Shown piece by piece: positions 8,230-13,053 of a stretch of DNA of 13,293 bases. Below the pieces are notes generated by a model. The model was given only the letters and a program-made list of their open reading frames with translations. It did not search any database and was not told the DNA's origin. Source of the DNA: an uncultured Streptococcus sp. Lineage in GTDB: Bacteria; Bacillota; Bacilli; Lactobacillales; Streptococcaceae. Within the stretch, counting starts at the first letter, position 1. Each line of letters opens with the position of its first letter. The translations under genes were made by a program, and so were the position numbers. The stretch lies in contig CAKQBM010000041.1 in the NCBI GenBank assembly GCA_934216185.1, positions 1 to 13,293 of the forward strand, given 5' to 3'.

Positions 8230-8253
8230 AGACCCTATTTTATAATTGGGTCT
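8230..8253 (-). terminator. Weak intercistronic terminator between bacteriocin and permease genes
   Basis: A 6-bp GC-containing stem (AGACCC at 8230-8235 with GGGTCT at 8248-8253, 12-base loop) is followed on the minus strand by TTTTGTAAT. The stem is short and the T-tract interrupted, so partial read-through is expected. That would give abundant bacteriocin mRNA and less transporter mRNA. An mRNA-stabilising 3' hairpin is an alternative. Confidence 0.5.
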
Positions 8254-8274
8254 CTTGTTTTCATAAATTATTTT

Positions 8275-8613
8275 TTAAAATCTATAATAATCCCAATATG
8301 CATTTAAGCGAACATCGTTCCAAGATTTTGTTGCACTTGAATATGCCCATCCATAATCTTTTTTATCCTGAGCTTTAACTGTCCCCCAAAAATTCGTTAC
8401 TGAAGATTTTGATCCAATATTATCTGGAGAACTAACAAGGTAATTCGAATAACCATAGTTATCATTTACACCATATTCCCATACATCAATAATGGGACTT
8501 GGAGCAGGGTGTGCTGTAGTTGCACTAACAACACTAGCTACAGTAGCAAATCCAAAACTGAAAAAACTTGCAACTAGAAAAACAGATGCTTTCTTATTAA
8601 TTCTTTTTTTCAT
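8275..8613 (-). CDS. Lactococcin 972 family bacteriocin precursor
   Basis: This is a 112-residue secreted peptide precursor. A basic tip (MKKRINKK) and a hydrophobic stretch form a Sec signal peptide with a likely signal peptidase site after Ala31 (VSA). The predicted mature peptide is about 81 residues, somewhat longer than lactococcin 972 itself (66). It has no cysteines and is rich in Trp, Tyr, Ser and Asn. The family pattern is visible: W-E-Y-G-V, then YSNY, a central Ser/Val region, KDYGWAYS, and an aromatic C-terminus (YWDYYRF). Lactococcin 972 binds lipid II and blocks septum formation, and a similar target is inferred here. The start at 8613 is fixed by AAGGAG 7 bases upstream; an in-frame ATG at 8679 lacks one. 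The immunity-type ABC genes follow on the same strand. Confidence 0.9.
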   Translation of the reverse strand: MKKRINKKASVFLVASFFSFGFATVASVVSATTAHPAPSPIIDVWEYGVNDNYGYSNYLVSSPDNIGSKSSVTNFWGTVKAQDKKDYGWAYSSATKSWNDVRLNAYWDYYRF

Positions 8614-8656
8614 TTTACTTCTCCTTGAATTTAAATATTTGATGAAGATTAAATAA

Positions 8657-8675
8657 TAGTCCCTTTTTAGTCCCT
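8657..8675 (-). repeat. 11-bp-period direct repeat in the bacteriocin leader
   Basis: TAGTCCCT occurs at 8657-8664 and 8668-8675, so the minus-strand leader reads GGGACTA twice, one helical turn apart. It lies 44-62 bases upstream of the bacteriocin start. Role unknown: a protein site or a small RNA feature are both possible. Confidence 0.45.
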
Positions 8676-8713
8676 CCATATTACTTTAATATGAATTGAT
8701 TATATTTAGGTTT

Positions 8714-8755
8714 TTAATCACCGTTATGGTATCTAGAGTCGTTAAAATATCTCAT
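8714..8755 (-). CDS. 13-codon minigene in the bacteriocin mRNA leader
   Basis: The minus strand encodes ATG followed by codons for MRYFNDSRYHNGD and TAA. It is preceded by AAAGGAGG seven bases before the ATG, the strongest Shine-Dalgarno in the cassette. A consensus promoter lies 56 bases upstream, and the bacteriocin gene begins 100 bases downstream. I recognise no family. The peptide is hydrophilic with no signal sequence, so it is not an obvious pheromone. It could be a leader peptide that controls transcript continuation or downstream translation, a very small functional peptide, or the stub of a decayed gene. The start signals are directly visible; expression and function are inferred. 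Confidence 0.5.
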   Translation of the reverse strand: MRYFNDSRYHNGD

Positions 8756-8788
8756 AACTACCCCTCCTTTTAAAATTGAACATACCTG

Positions 8789-8806
8789 AATGTATCCGTT
8801 TACATT
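8789..8806. promoter_or_regulatory. Operator-like inverted repeat over the bacteriocin transcription start
   Basis: AATGTA (8789-8794) and TACATT (8801-8806) form a perfect 6-bp inverted repeat with a 6-base spacer. It begins 4 bases after the -10 box and covers the expected transcription start. This is a classic repressor position. No regulator gene is encoded in the cassette. Confidence 0.45.
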
Positions 8807-8810
8807 TATG

Positions 8811-8839
8811 ATTATAACGCTTATTTTTTAGTTTGTCAA
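8811..8839 (-). promoter_or_regulatory. Consensus promoter of the bacteriocin cassette
   Basis: On the minus strand a perfect TTGACA (8839-8834), a 17-base spacer and a perfect TATAAT (8816-8811) form an ideal sigma-A promoter. Transcription would start near 8804 and read through the minigene into the bacteriocin gene. A second TATAAT at 8704-8699 lacks a good -35 and is less convincing. Confidence 0.85.
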
Positions 8840-8977
8840 GTATTTATAGTATATTTTTTATTGATAAAATGGGATTATCTATAAAGGCGATTTACAAATC
8901 AACAAAACAATTATCCAACTCAACCAGTAAGCAAAATCAGCTGTTACAGTTTTTGTTACCTTGTTTTTAAAAATCGG
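8840..8977. other. Intergenic stretch between the bacteriocin and bioY promoters
   Basis: The 8680-9038 interval holds the two divergent promoters and the minigene. What remains, 8840-8977, is AT-rich and carries no supported gene. The only features noted are two TGTTAC hexamers 12 bases apart (8942-8947 and 8954-8959) and a 37-codon start-less open stretch on the minus strand, which I did not accept as a gene. Confidence 0.5.
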
Positions 8978-9005
8978 TTGACAATAATTCCGCTATGAGT
9001 ATAAT
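8978..9005 (+). promoter_or_regulatory. Promoter of bioY
   Basis: TTGACA (8978-8983), a 16-base spacer and TATAAT (9000-9005), both hexamers perfect, lie 33 bases before the bioY start codon. Confidence 0.85.
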
Positions 9006-9038
9006 AGTTACTATACATCAGAAAAGAGGTTAACTATT
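9003..9038 (+). promoter_or_regulatory. BirA-like biotin operator overlapping the bioY promoter and ribosome site
   Basis: AATAGTTA (9003-9010) and TAACTATT (9031-9038) form a perfect 8-bp inverted repeat with 20 bases between arms. The inner bases (ACT and GGTTAAC) resemble the GTTAAC half-sites of Gram-positive BirA operators with a 14-16 base spacer. It covers the end of the -10 box and extends to the start codon, so bound biotin-BirA would block transcription when biotin is sufficient. The left arm departs from the consensus at its inner end. Confidence 0.6.
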
Positions 9039-9575
9039 TTGAAAAAAGCTCACGTTTATGCTATCCCTGCTATTGGGGCTGCTCTCATTGCTGTTTTGGC
9101 ACAAATCAGTCTTCCAATTGGACCCGTCCCCTTCACTCTGCAAAACTTTGCAATCGGCTTGATTGCCACTGTCTTTAGACCGAGAGAGGCTGTACTTTCT
9201 GTTGGACTCTATCTTCTTCTAGGTGCTATCGGTCTTCCTGTCTTTGCAGGAGGAGGAGCTGGTTTTCAGGCTTTAGTTGGCCCCACTGCAGGCTATCTTT
9301 GGTTTTATCTCGTTTACTCTGGACTTACTTCTTCCCTAACCAACAGCAAGAGTGGGATTGTCAAGATTTTTCTTGCAAACCTCTTGGGTGATGCCCTGGT
9401 CTTTGTCGGCGGGATTCTCAGCTTGCATTTCCTAGCTGGAATGGCATTTGAAAAAGCTCTTGTTGTTGGAGTCATTCCCTTTATAATTCCAGACCTTGGT
9501 AAACTTCTGGCTATTAGTTTTATTAGCCGTCCACTACTTCAACGCCTTAAAAATCAGGCTTACTTTGCTAACTAA
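9039..9575 (+). CDS. bioY: Biotin transporter substrate-binding membrane protein (ECF S-component)
   Basis: This 178-residue integral membrane protein captures biotin and hands it to the shared ECF energising module, which is encoded elsewhere. About six hydrophobic segments are visible. Family motifs include the N-terminal GPVPFTLQNFAIGL, the REAVLSVGLYLLLGAIGLPVFAGGGAG block and GPTAGYLWFY. The start is TTG at 9039: AAGAGG lies 9 bases upstream, the protein then reads MKKAHVYAIPAIGAAL as in other streptococcal BioY, and no in-frame ATG lies nearby. A consensus promoter and a BirA-like operator precede it and a strong terminator follows directly, so it is a single-gene, biotin-regulated unit. 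Pneumococci generally need external biotin, so this gene is probably important for growth. Confidence 0.95.
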   Translation: MKKAHVYAIPAIGAALIAVLAQISLPIGPVPFTLQNFAIGLIATVFRPREAVLSVGLYLLLGAIGLPVFAGGGAGFQALVGPTAGYLWFYLVYSGLTSSLTNSKSGIVKIFLANLLGDALVFVGGILSLHFLAGMAFEKALVVGVIPFIIPDLGKLLAISFISRPLLQRLKNQAYFAN

Positions 9576-9617
9576 AAAGGATATCGAGTTGTCATGACTC
9601 AGTATCCTTTTCTTTCA
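9576..9617 (+). terminator. Terminator of bioY
   Basis: A 14-bp imperfect stem (AAAGGATA pairing with TATCCTTT, one wobble and one mismatch further in) begins at the bioY stop codon and is followed by TTCTTTCATTTT. Confidence 0.88.
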
Positions 9618-9627
9618 TTTTGAAAAC

Positions 9628-9875
9628 TTATACTCAATGAAAATCAAAGAGCAAACTAGGAAACTAGCCGCAGGTTGCTCAAAACACTGTTTTGAGGTTG
9701 TAGATAGAACTGACGAAGTCAGCTCAAAACATTGTTTTGAGGTTGTGGATAGAACTGACGAAGTCAGCTCAAAACATTGTTTTGAGGTTGTGGATAGAAC
9801 TGACGAAGTCAGTAACCATACACATACGGCAAGGCAACGCTGACGCGGTTTAAATTTGATTTTCGAAGAGTATTA
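9628..9875 (-). repeat. BOX element (boxA - boxB x3 - boxC)
   Basis: This is a pneumococcal BOX interspersed repeat read A to C on the minus strand. boxA is about 9812-9875 and contains the stretch used as the well-known BOX-PCR site (cggcaaggc, gctgacg). Three tandem boxB units of exactly 45 bp lie at 9677-9721, 9722-9766 and 9767-9811. Units 2 and 3 are identical, and unit 1 differs at two positions (C for T, A for G). boxC is about 9628-9676. The ends pair (TACTC...GAAAATCAAA against TTTGATTTTCGAAGAGTA), so the transcript can fold into one long hairpin. It sits between the convergent genes bioY and the PC4-like gene. BOX elements are thought to be mobilised by other transposases and can affect neighbouring expression. 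Confidence 0.95.
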
Positions 9876-10088
9876 GTTTCCTTTAAAGGCATCCACCATC
9901 GTTTGAAATTCTTCATTGGAGAGAGTAATCCCTTTGCCCATTTTAGTATGATCTGGACTCCAAGCACGAATATCAAACTTAGCAGGAGCACCATTAAAGC
10001 TCACACGGTTAATTTCCTTGGTCCAACCTTTTTCGTTTTCAGAAAGAGTCAACAAGTGCTCTTCGATTTCAAATGTAAATTCTGCCAT
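9873..10088 (-). CDS. PC4/YdbC-like single-stranded nucleic-acid-binding protein
   Basis: This small protein of 71 residues starts MAEFTFEIEEHLLTL. The pattern fits the PC4/YdbC family: strands around FTFEIEEHLLTL, GWTKEINRVSFNG and KFDIRAWSPD, the tail motif MGKGITLSNEEF, and a C-terminal helix ending in DAFKGN. Family members form dimers that bind single-stranded DNA in the cytoplasm and are linked to transcription or DNA repair. I chose the start at 10088 because AAGGAG lies 6 bases upstream; a reading eight codons longer begins inside that leader. The stop TAA (9873-9875) is formed at the outer end of the BOX element, so the mRNA carries the BOX in its 3' part. I could not find a convincing promoter between it and the divergent gene. 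Confidence 0.85.
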   Translation of the reverse strand: MAEFTFEIEEHLLTLSENEKGWTKEINRVSFNGAPAKFDIRAWSPDHTKMGKGITLSNEEFQTMVDAFKGN

Positions 10089-10130
10089 TTTCTTCTCCTT
10101 TTTTAGTTTCATTAGTTTATTCGTAAAATC

Positions 10131-10159
10131 TTGTAGATTTTAGGAAAATTTTATATAAT
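10131..10159 (+). promoter_or_regulatory. Promoter of the 106-aa YolD-like gene
   Basis: TTGTAG (10131-10136), a 17-base spacer and TATAAT (10154-10159) lie 26 bases before the start codon. GGGAGG (10175-10180) is the ribosome site. Confidence 0.75.
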
Positions 10160-10185
10160 ATTGATATAAAAGAAGGGAGGCCAAT

Positions 10186-10506
10186 ATGAGACATAAATTC
10201 CAGCAAGTTCTAGGTAAAATACATGACTTTTTAAATGGACATGACCAACCAGACCAGACTGAAAGCAACTCCCTTACAGCCACTATTGAAGAGGCTATCC
10301 AGAAACAAACCGCTGTTCACCTTATCTTGTCTGAGACAAGCTTTACAGGTGACATCATCAAATACGATCAGCAAGGACAGCAAATTATCGTGAAAAATTT
10401 TGCCAAAAATGTGACCCGTATTATCCGCATAAGCGATATTCAACGCCTGCGATTTGTCCCTTCAACTGTCCAAACAGCCCAAAAAAATAGATTTAAGAAA
10501 GAGTGA
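10186..10506 (+). CDS. Small conserved hypothetical protein, YolD-like C-terminal half
   Basis: This is a 106-residue cytoplasmic protein with no signal or membrane segment. The first 45 residues are polar and probably helical. Residues about 43-93 alternate in a strand pattern (AVHLILSETSFTGDIIKYDQQGQQIIVKN, then RIIRISDIQRLRFV), which resembles YolD-like small beta-barrel domains. YolD proteins in other bacilli are associated with UvrX-type polymerases, but no such gene is near here, so the function is open. The gene stands alone with its own promoter, convergent with the ATP-cone gene, and its stop codon lies inside the shared terminator stem. The existence of the gene is well supported; the family call is tentative. 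Confidence 0.75.
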   Translation: MRHKFQQVLGKIHDFLNGHDQPDQTESNSLTATIEEAIQKQTAVHLILSETSFTGDIIKYDQQGQQIIVKNFAKNVTRIIRISDIQRLRFVPSTVQTAQKNRFKKE

Positions 10507-10535
10507 GATGTAGTTGCTTCATCCCACTCTTTTTC
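10496..10535. terminator. Bidirectional terminator between convergent genes
   Basis: The stem AAAGAGTG-a-GATG pairs with CATC-c-CACTCTTT (one A-C mismatch, loop 10511-10519), followed by T-rich sequence on both strands. It includes the stop codon of the 106-aa gene and begins next to the stop of the ATP-cone gene. Confidence 0.87.
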
Positions 10536-10874
10536 TTAGCGAATTTGTTCGAAATGTAAATGAACAGCGATATGGTCTCCATAACCACTTCTTTCCAAGT
10601 CACGTTGTAGACGATAGGAAATGTAGTGTTCTGCGATAGTAATGTAACCTGCTCCCAGTAAACGATGCTCAACCAAAGACTGAATCATGCTAATGGTAGC
10701 ACGTTCCACCTTGGCTTCTTCCAAATCCAAAACCACTTTCTTAGTGACTTGTGCAAGATTTTGACGCAAATCATCTGTCAATACATAGACAGTCTGAGCT
10801 GCTTTTAAGATAGCTTGGTAAATCTTATCTGGATTAAATTCAGCAATTTCTCCATCACGTTTGATTACTTGCAT
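10536..10874 (-). CDS. Stand-alone ATP-cone domain protein
   Basis: This 112-residue protein consists almost wholly of one ATP-cone domain: MQVIKRDGEIAEFNPDKIYQAI at the N-terminus, a central helical part, and IAEHYISYRLQRD near the C-terminus. The ATP-cone is the allosteric nucleotide-sensing domain found at the N-terminus of class I and III ribonucleotide reductases and in the repressor NrdR. NrdR's N-terminal zinc ribbon (four cysteines) is absent, and no reductase domain follows, so this is neither NrdR nor a reductase fragment cut by a visible break. It starts 11 bases after trmD's stop, with AAAGGAG overlapping that stop, and is the last gene of the rimM-trmD operon. A role in sensing dATP/ATP is inferred; its partner is unknown. 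Confidence 0.88.
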   Translation of the reverse strand: MQVIKRDGEIAEFNPDKIYQAILKAAQTVYVLTDDLRQNLAQVTKKVVLDLEEAKVERATISMIQSLVEHRLLGAGYITIAEHYISYRLQRDLERSGYGDHIAVHLHFEQIR

Positions 10875-10885
10875 AGGTATCTCCT

Positions 10886-11614
10886 TTATTCTTTGTTTTC
10901 TTTGATTTCTTTGATTTCTGCCAGTATTTTTTCTTCTTCTACTGTCAGTTGATAATGTTCAAGCAAATCCGGTCTGCGTTCATAGGTTTTCTTTAAACTC
11001 TCATACAATCGCCACTGACGAATCTTTTCATGGTGCCCGCTCATCAGTACATCTGGCACGACCATACCTCGATAATCGTAGGGACGTGTGTACTGAGGAT
11101 ATTCGAGAAGGCCTGAAGAAAAACTATCATCTTGGTGGCTAGACTCCTTGCCAATCACTTCTGGAATCAGGCGTACCGTAGCATCAATCATGGTCATAGC
11201 CGCCAACTCTCCACCAGTCAAGACATAGTCGCCTAGGGAAATTTCATCGGTTACCAAGGTCTTGATGCGCTCGTCATAACCCTCATAGTGCCCACAGATA
11301 AAGATTAGCTCTTCCTCTTGAGCCAAACTCTCAGCATAAGCCTGATCAAACTGCTTTCCAGCAGGATCAAGGAGAATGACGCGCGGATTTTTCTTTTCAA
11401 TAGCATCAAAGGCATCGAAAATAGGTTGCGCTCGGAGCAACATCCCCTGACCGCCTCCGTAGGGCTCATCGTCGACATGGCGGGCCTTTTCAGCATATTC
11501 TCGAAAATTATGATACTGGATATCCAAGAGCCCTTTTTCGCGAGCCTTTCCAACGATTGAGTGCTCCAGTGGAGAAAACATCTCTGGAAAAAGGGTTAAA
11601 ATATTAATCTTCAT
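10886..11614 (-). CDS. trmD: tRNA (guanine-N1)-methyltransferase
   Basis: This 242-residue enzyme transfers methyl from S-adenosylmethionine to G37 next to the anticodon of tRNAs reading CNN codons and prevents +1 frameshifting. It is normally essential. Seen here: the start [27 protein letters not shown], the knotted SAM-binding core with [20 protein letters not shown] and [11 protein letters not shown], the IPEVIG loop, and the C-terminal QYTRP and [10 protein letters not shown] motifs used in tRNA recognition and catalysis. Length is standard. Its ATG lies within the last codons of rimM (11-base overlap), so the two are coupled, and the ATP-cone gene follows closely. Confidence 0.97.
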   Translation of the reverse strand: MKINILTLFPEMFSPLEHSIVGKAREKGLLDIQYHNFREYAEKARHVDDEPYGGGQGMLLRAQPIFDAFDAIEKKNPRVILLDPAGKQFDQAYAESLAQEEELIFICGHYEGYDERIKTLVTDEISLGDYVLTGGELAAMTMIDATVRLIPEVIGKESSHQDDSFSSGLLEYPQYTRPYDYRGMVVPDVLMSGHHEKIRQWRLYESLKKTYERRPDLLEHYQLTVEEEKILAEIKEIKENKE

Positions 11615-12122
11615 CGTCTAATCCTTCTAAGATTTCCACATCGACGCGGTTATTTGGAATATCAACATTGAGAACCACTGGTGGGATATAAGGCAAGAGC
11701 AAGTCACGTTTACCTTTTCTCTTGACCACCCAGACATCGTTGGCACCTGGTTGCAGGATTTCTTTGATGGTTCCAATCAAGTTATCACCCTCATATACTT
11801 CCAAACCGATAATCTCGTGATAGTAAAATTCACCATCATCTAAGTCATTCAAATCTTCCTCAGCGACCTTGAGACTGTATCCCTTATACTTTTCGATAGC
11901 ATTGATATGGTACATATCTTTGAATTTAATAATGTCAAAGTTCTTCTGTTTACGGTGGCTAGCGATGGTCACTGTTTGAATAAACTGATCTTTTTCATCA
12001 AACAAAGCCAGCTCCACCCCTTTTTTAAACCGTTCTTCTGCAAAATCCGTCACAGACAAGACTCGCATCTCACCCTGCAACCCCTGCGTATTAACGATTT
12101 TCCCAACATTAAAGTAGTTCAT
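11604..12122 (-). CDS. rimM: Ribosome maturation factor RimM (16S rRNA processing)
   Basis: This 172-residue protein has the two RimM domains: the N-terminal barrel ([20 protein letters not shown], about 2-85) and the C-terminal PRC-barrel (about 95-168, with [19 protein letters not shown] and [10 protein letters not shown]). It binds ribosomal protein S19 and assists late assembly of the 30S head. AGGAG lies 6 bases before the start. It overlaps trmD by 11 bases, the usual bacterial pairing. In many streptococci rpsP and a KH-domain gene lie upstream; here the nearest upstream gene is the broken hydrolase, ending 30 bases away. No promoter stands in that gap, so rimM and trmD probably depend on the promoter at 12993-13021. 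Confidence 0.96.
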   Translation of the reverse strand: MNYFNVGKIVNTQGLQGEMRVLSVTDFAEERFKKGVELALFDEKDQFIQTVTIASHRKQKNFDIIKFKDMYHINAIEKYKGYSLKVAEEDLNDLDDGEFYYHEIIGLEVYEGDNLIGTIKEILQPGANDVWVVKRKGKRDLLLPYIPPVVLNVDIPNNRVDVEILEGLDDED

Positions 12123-12152
12123 CTTGTCTCCTGTAGTCTATTTCTATCCATC

Positions 12153-12941
12153 TTATTCTGAGAATTCTCGAATAATAGTCGCAATTTTTTCTGATTCTGA
12201 CCATTGTAAATAATGGTGATTCCCTCCTAAAATGAGTTTAGTATTGGAAGTCCAATATTCTGATTCTCTGTACTCTTTTGCTCTATAAGGCTGACAAAAG
12301 ATAAATACAGGGATATAAGATTCTATAGATACATTCTCAAAATCTTCCTCAGTAATCTCTCCAGATATCTGAAATCCTGGATCTTAATTTTCTAACTCTG
12401 AACCTTTTTCTTGCATTATTTCCCAGATTTCTTTATTAATTTCAGGGCTAAATGTGGCTTGAACTAAGTTCTTAAAATAAAGTTCAGGACCATACTCGTC
12501 AATCAGCCTCATCTGCTCTTCCATTTCTGGATAAGGATTTTCTGAAAAATCAGCAAACATGACTTTTTTAGTTGTCGGTTCCATTGCTACTAAAGCCTGA
12601 CACTTAATTGGTTTCTTGAGCAATTTACAAGCTAAAATTCCACTCAAACTATGTACACAAAGTATATATTCAGAAATCCCTAATTCTTCAAGTACTTCAT
12701 AAACCGCATCTGCAAGATTATCTAGATTTTTTCCAGCTTGGTCATGAATCGGACTCCTACCTGTGTTCGGAAAATCAATTGTCAAATAACCAATTGTAGG
12801 AGGAAGTTTTTCAAGTATAAGTGAAAAATTTTCATAACTCGGTAGTAAACCTGCGCCACTTAAACAAACTAATATTTTCTTTTGCTTTTGATAGGTAACA
12901 GAGAGACTACCAATTTCTGTATATACTTCAAACCTCTTCAT
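12153..12941 (-). pseudogene. Alpha/beta-hydrolase gene interrupted by one in-frame stop codon
   Basis: The minus strand encodes an alpha/beta-hydrolase-like protein of about 262 residues if one TAA (12386-12384) is read through. Before the stop are 185 codons with LVCLSGAGLLPSYENF (oxyanion-side loop), IDFPNTGRSPIHD, and the nucleophile elbow CVHSLSG (serine near residue 100). After the stop the same frame stays open for 76 codons to a natural TAA at 12155, and contains VFIFCQPYRAKEY and LILGGNHHYLQWSES, whose histidine fits the catalytic His. The truncated product therefore lacks the last catalytic residue and the final strands. The frame is otherwise intact, which suggests a recent single-base change. 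I chose ATG at 12941 over GTG at 12953, which has no Shine-Dalgarno. Substrate unknown. Confidence 0.82.
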
Positions 12942-12992
12942 AAAGAAATCCACTCATTCTATATAATGAATTATTAAAAATCCTTATCCTTT

Positions 12993-13021
12993 ATTTTATC
13001 ACGTTCTATGGATTTTCTCAA
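12993..13021 (-). promoter_or_regulatory. Promoter of the hydrolase - rimM - trmD operon
   Basis: On the minus strand TTGAGA (13021-13016), a 17-base spacer ending in TGA, and TAAAAT (12998-12993) make a strong promoter with an extended -10 TG. It lies about 52 bases upstream of the hydrolase ATG. It is the nearest clear promoter ahead of rimM. Confidence 0.75.
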
Positions 13022-13031
13022 GTTGGAGGAA

Positions 13032-13053
13032 GAGGACATCAACTCTTGTCCCC
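13032..13053 (-). terminator. Hairpin at the end of the MazG-like gene (weak terminator candidate)
   Basis: GAGGACA (13032-13038) pairs with TGTCCCC (13047-13053, one G-U), enclosing the TGA stop codon in its loop. The minus strand continues TTCCTCC rather than a T-run, so termination would be inefficient, and some upstream transcription could reach the hydrolase and rimM. Confidence 0.3.

Noticed and set aside
8614..8679. 22-residue N-terminal extension of the bacteriocin precursor beginning MEGLKRDYY
   Set aside because: No ribosome site at 8679, and a charged extension would disrupt the Sec signal. The ATG at 8613 has AAGGAG at ideal spacing.
8699..8704. Second TATAAT on the minus strand in the bacteriocin leader
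   Set aside because: No acceptable -35 at 16-18 bases and no extended TG, while a perfect promoter lies just upstream.
5032..8852. Near-identical AT-rich strings TATTTTATAGTAT (5032-5044) and TATTTATAGTAT (8841-8852) flanking the bacteriocin cassette
   Set aside because: They could be insertion-site repeats, but the strings are short, low-complexity and differ by an indel; chance is likely in such AT-rich DNA.
8882..8992. Start-less 37-codon minus-strand stretch ending in a hydrophobic tail (WLSWIIVLLICKSPL)
   Set aside because: No ATG or usable start, a stop just before it, and it overlaps the bioY -35 box. Possibly a decayed gene end, but not supportable.
9677..9811. Tandem 45-bp repeats as a possible CRISPR-like array
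   Set aside because: The units abut with no unique spacers and match boxB of the BOX element.
9637..9843. 68-residue plus-strand open frame with three repeated SSKHCFEVVDRTDEV blocks
   Set aside because: It is the translation of boxC and the three boxB units of the BOX repeat. 45 bp is a multiple of three, so the frame stays open by chance.
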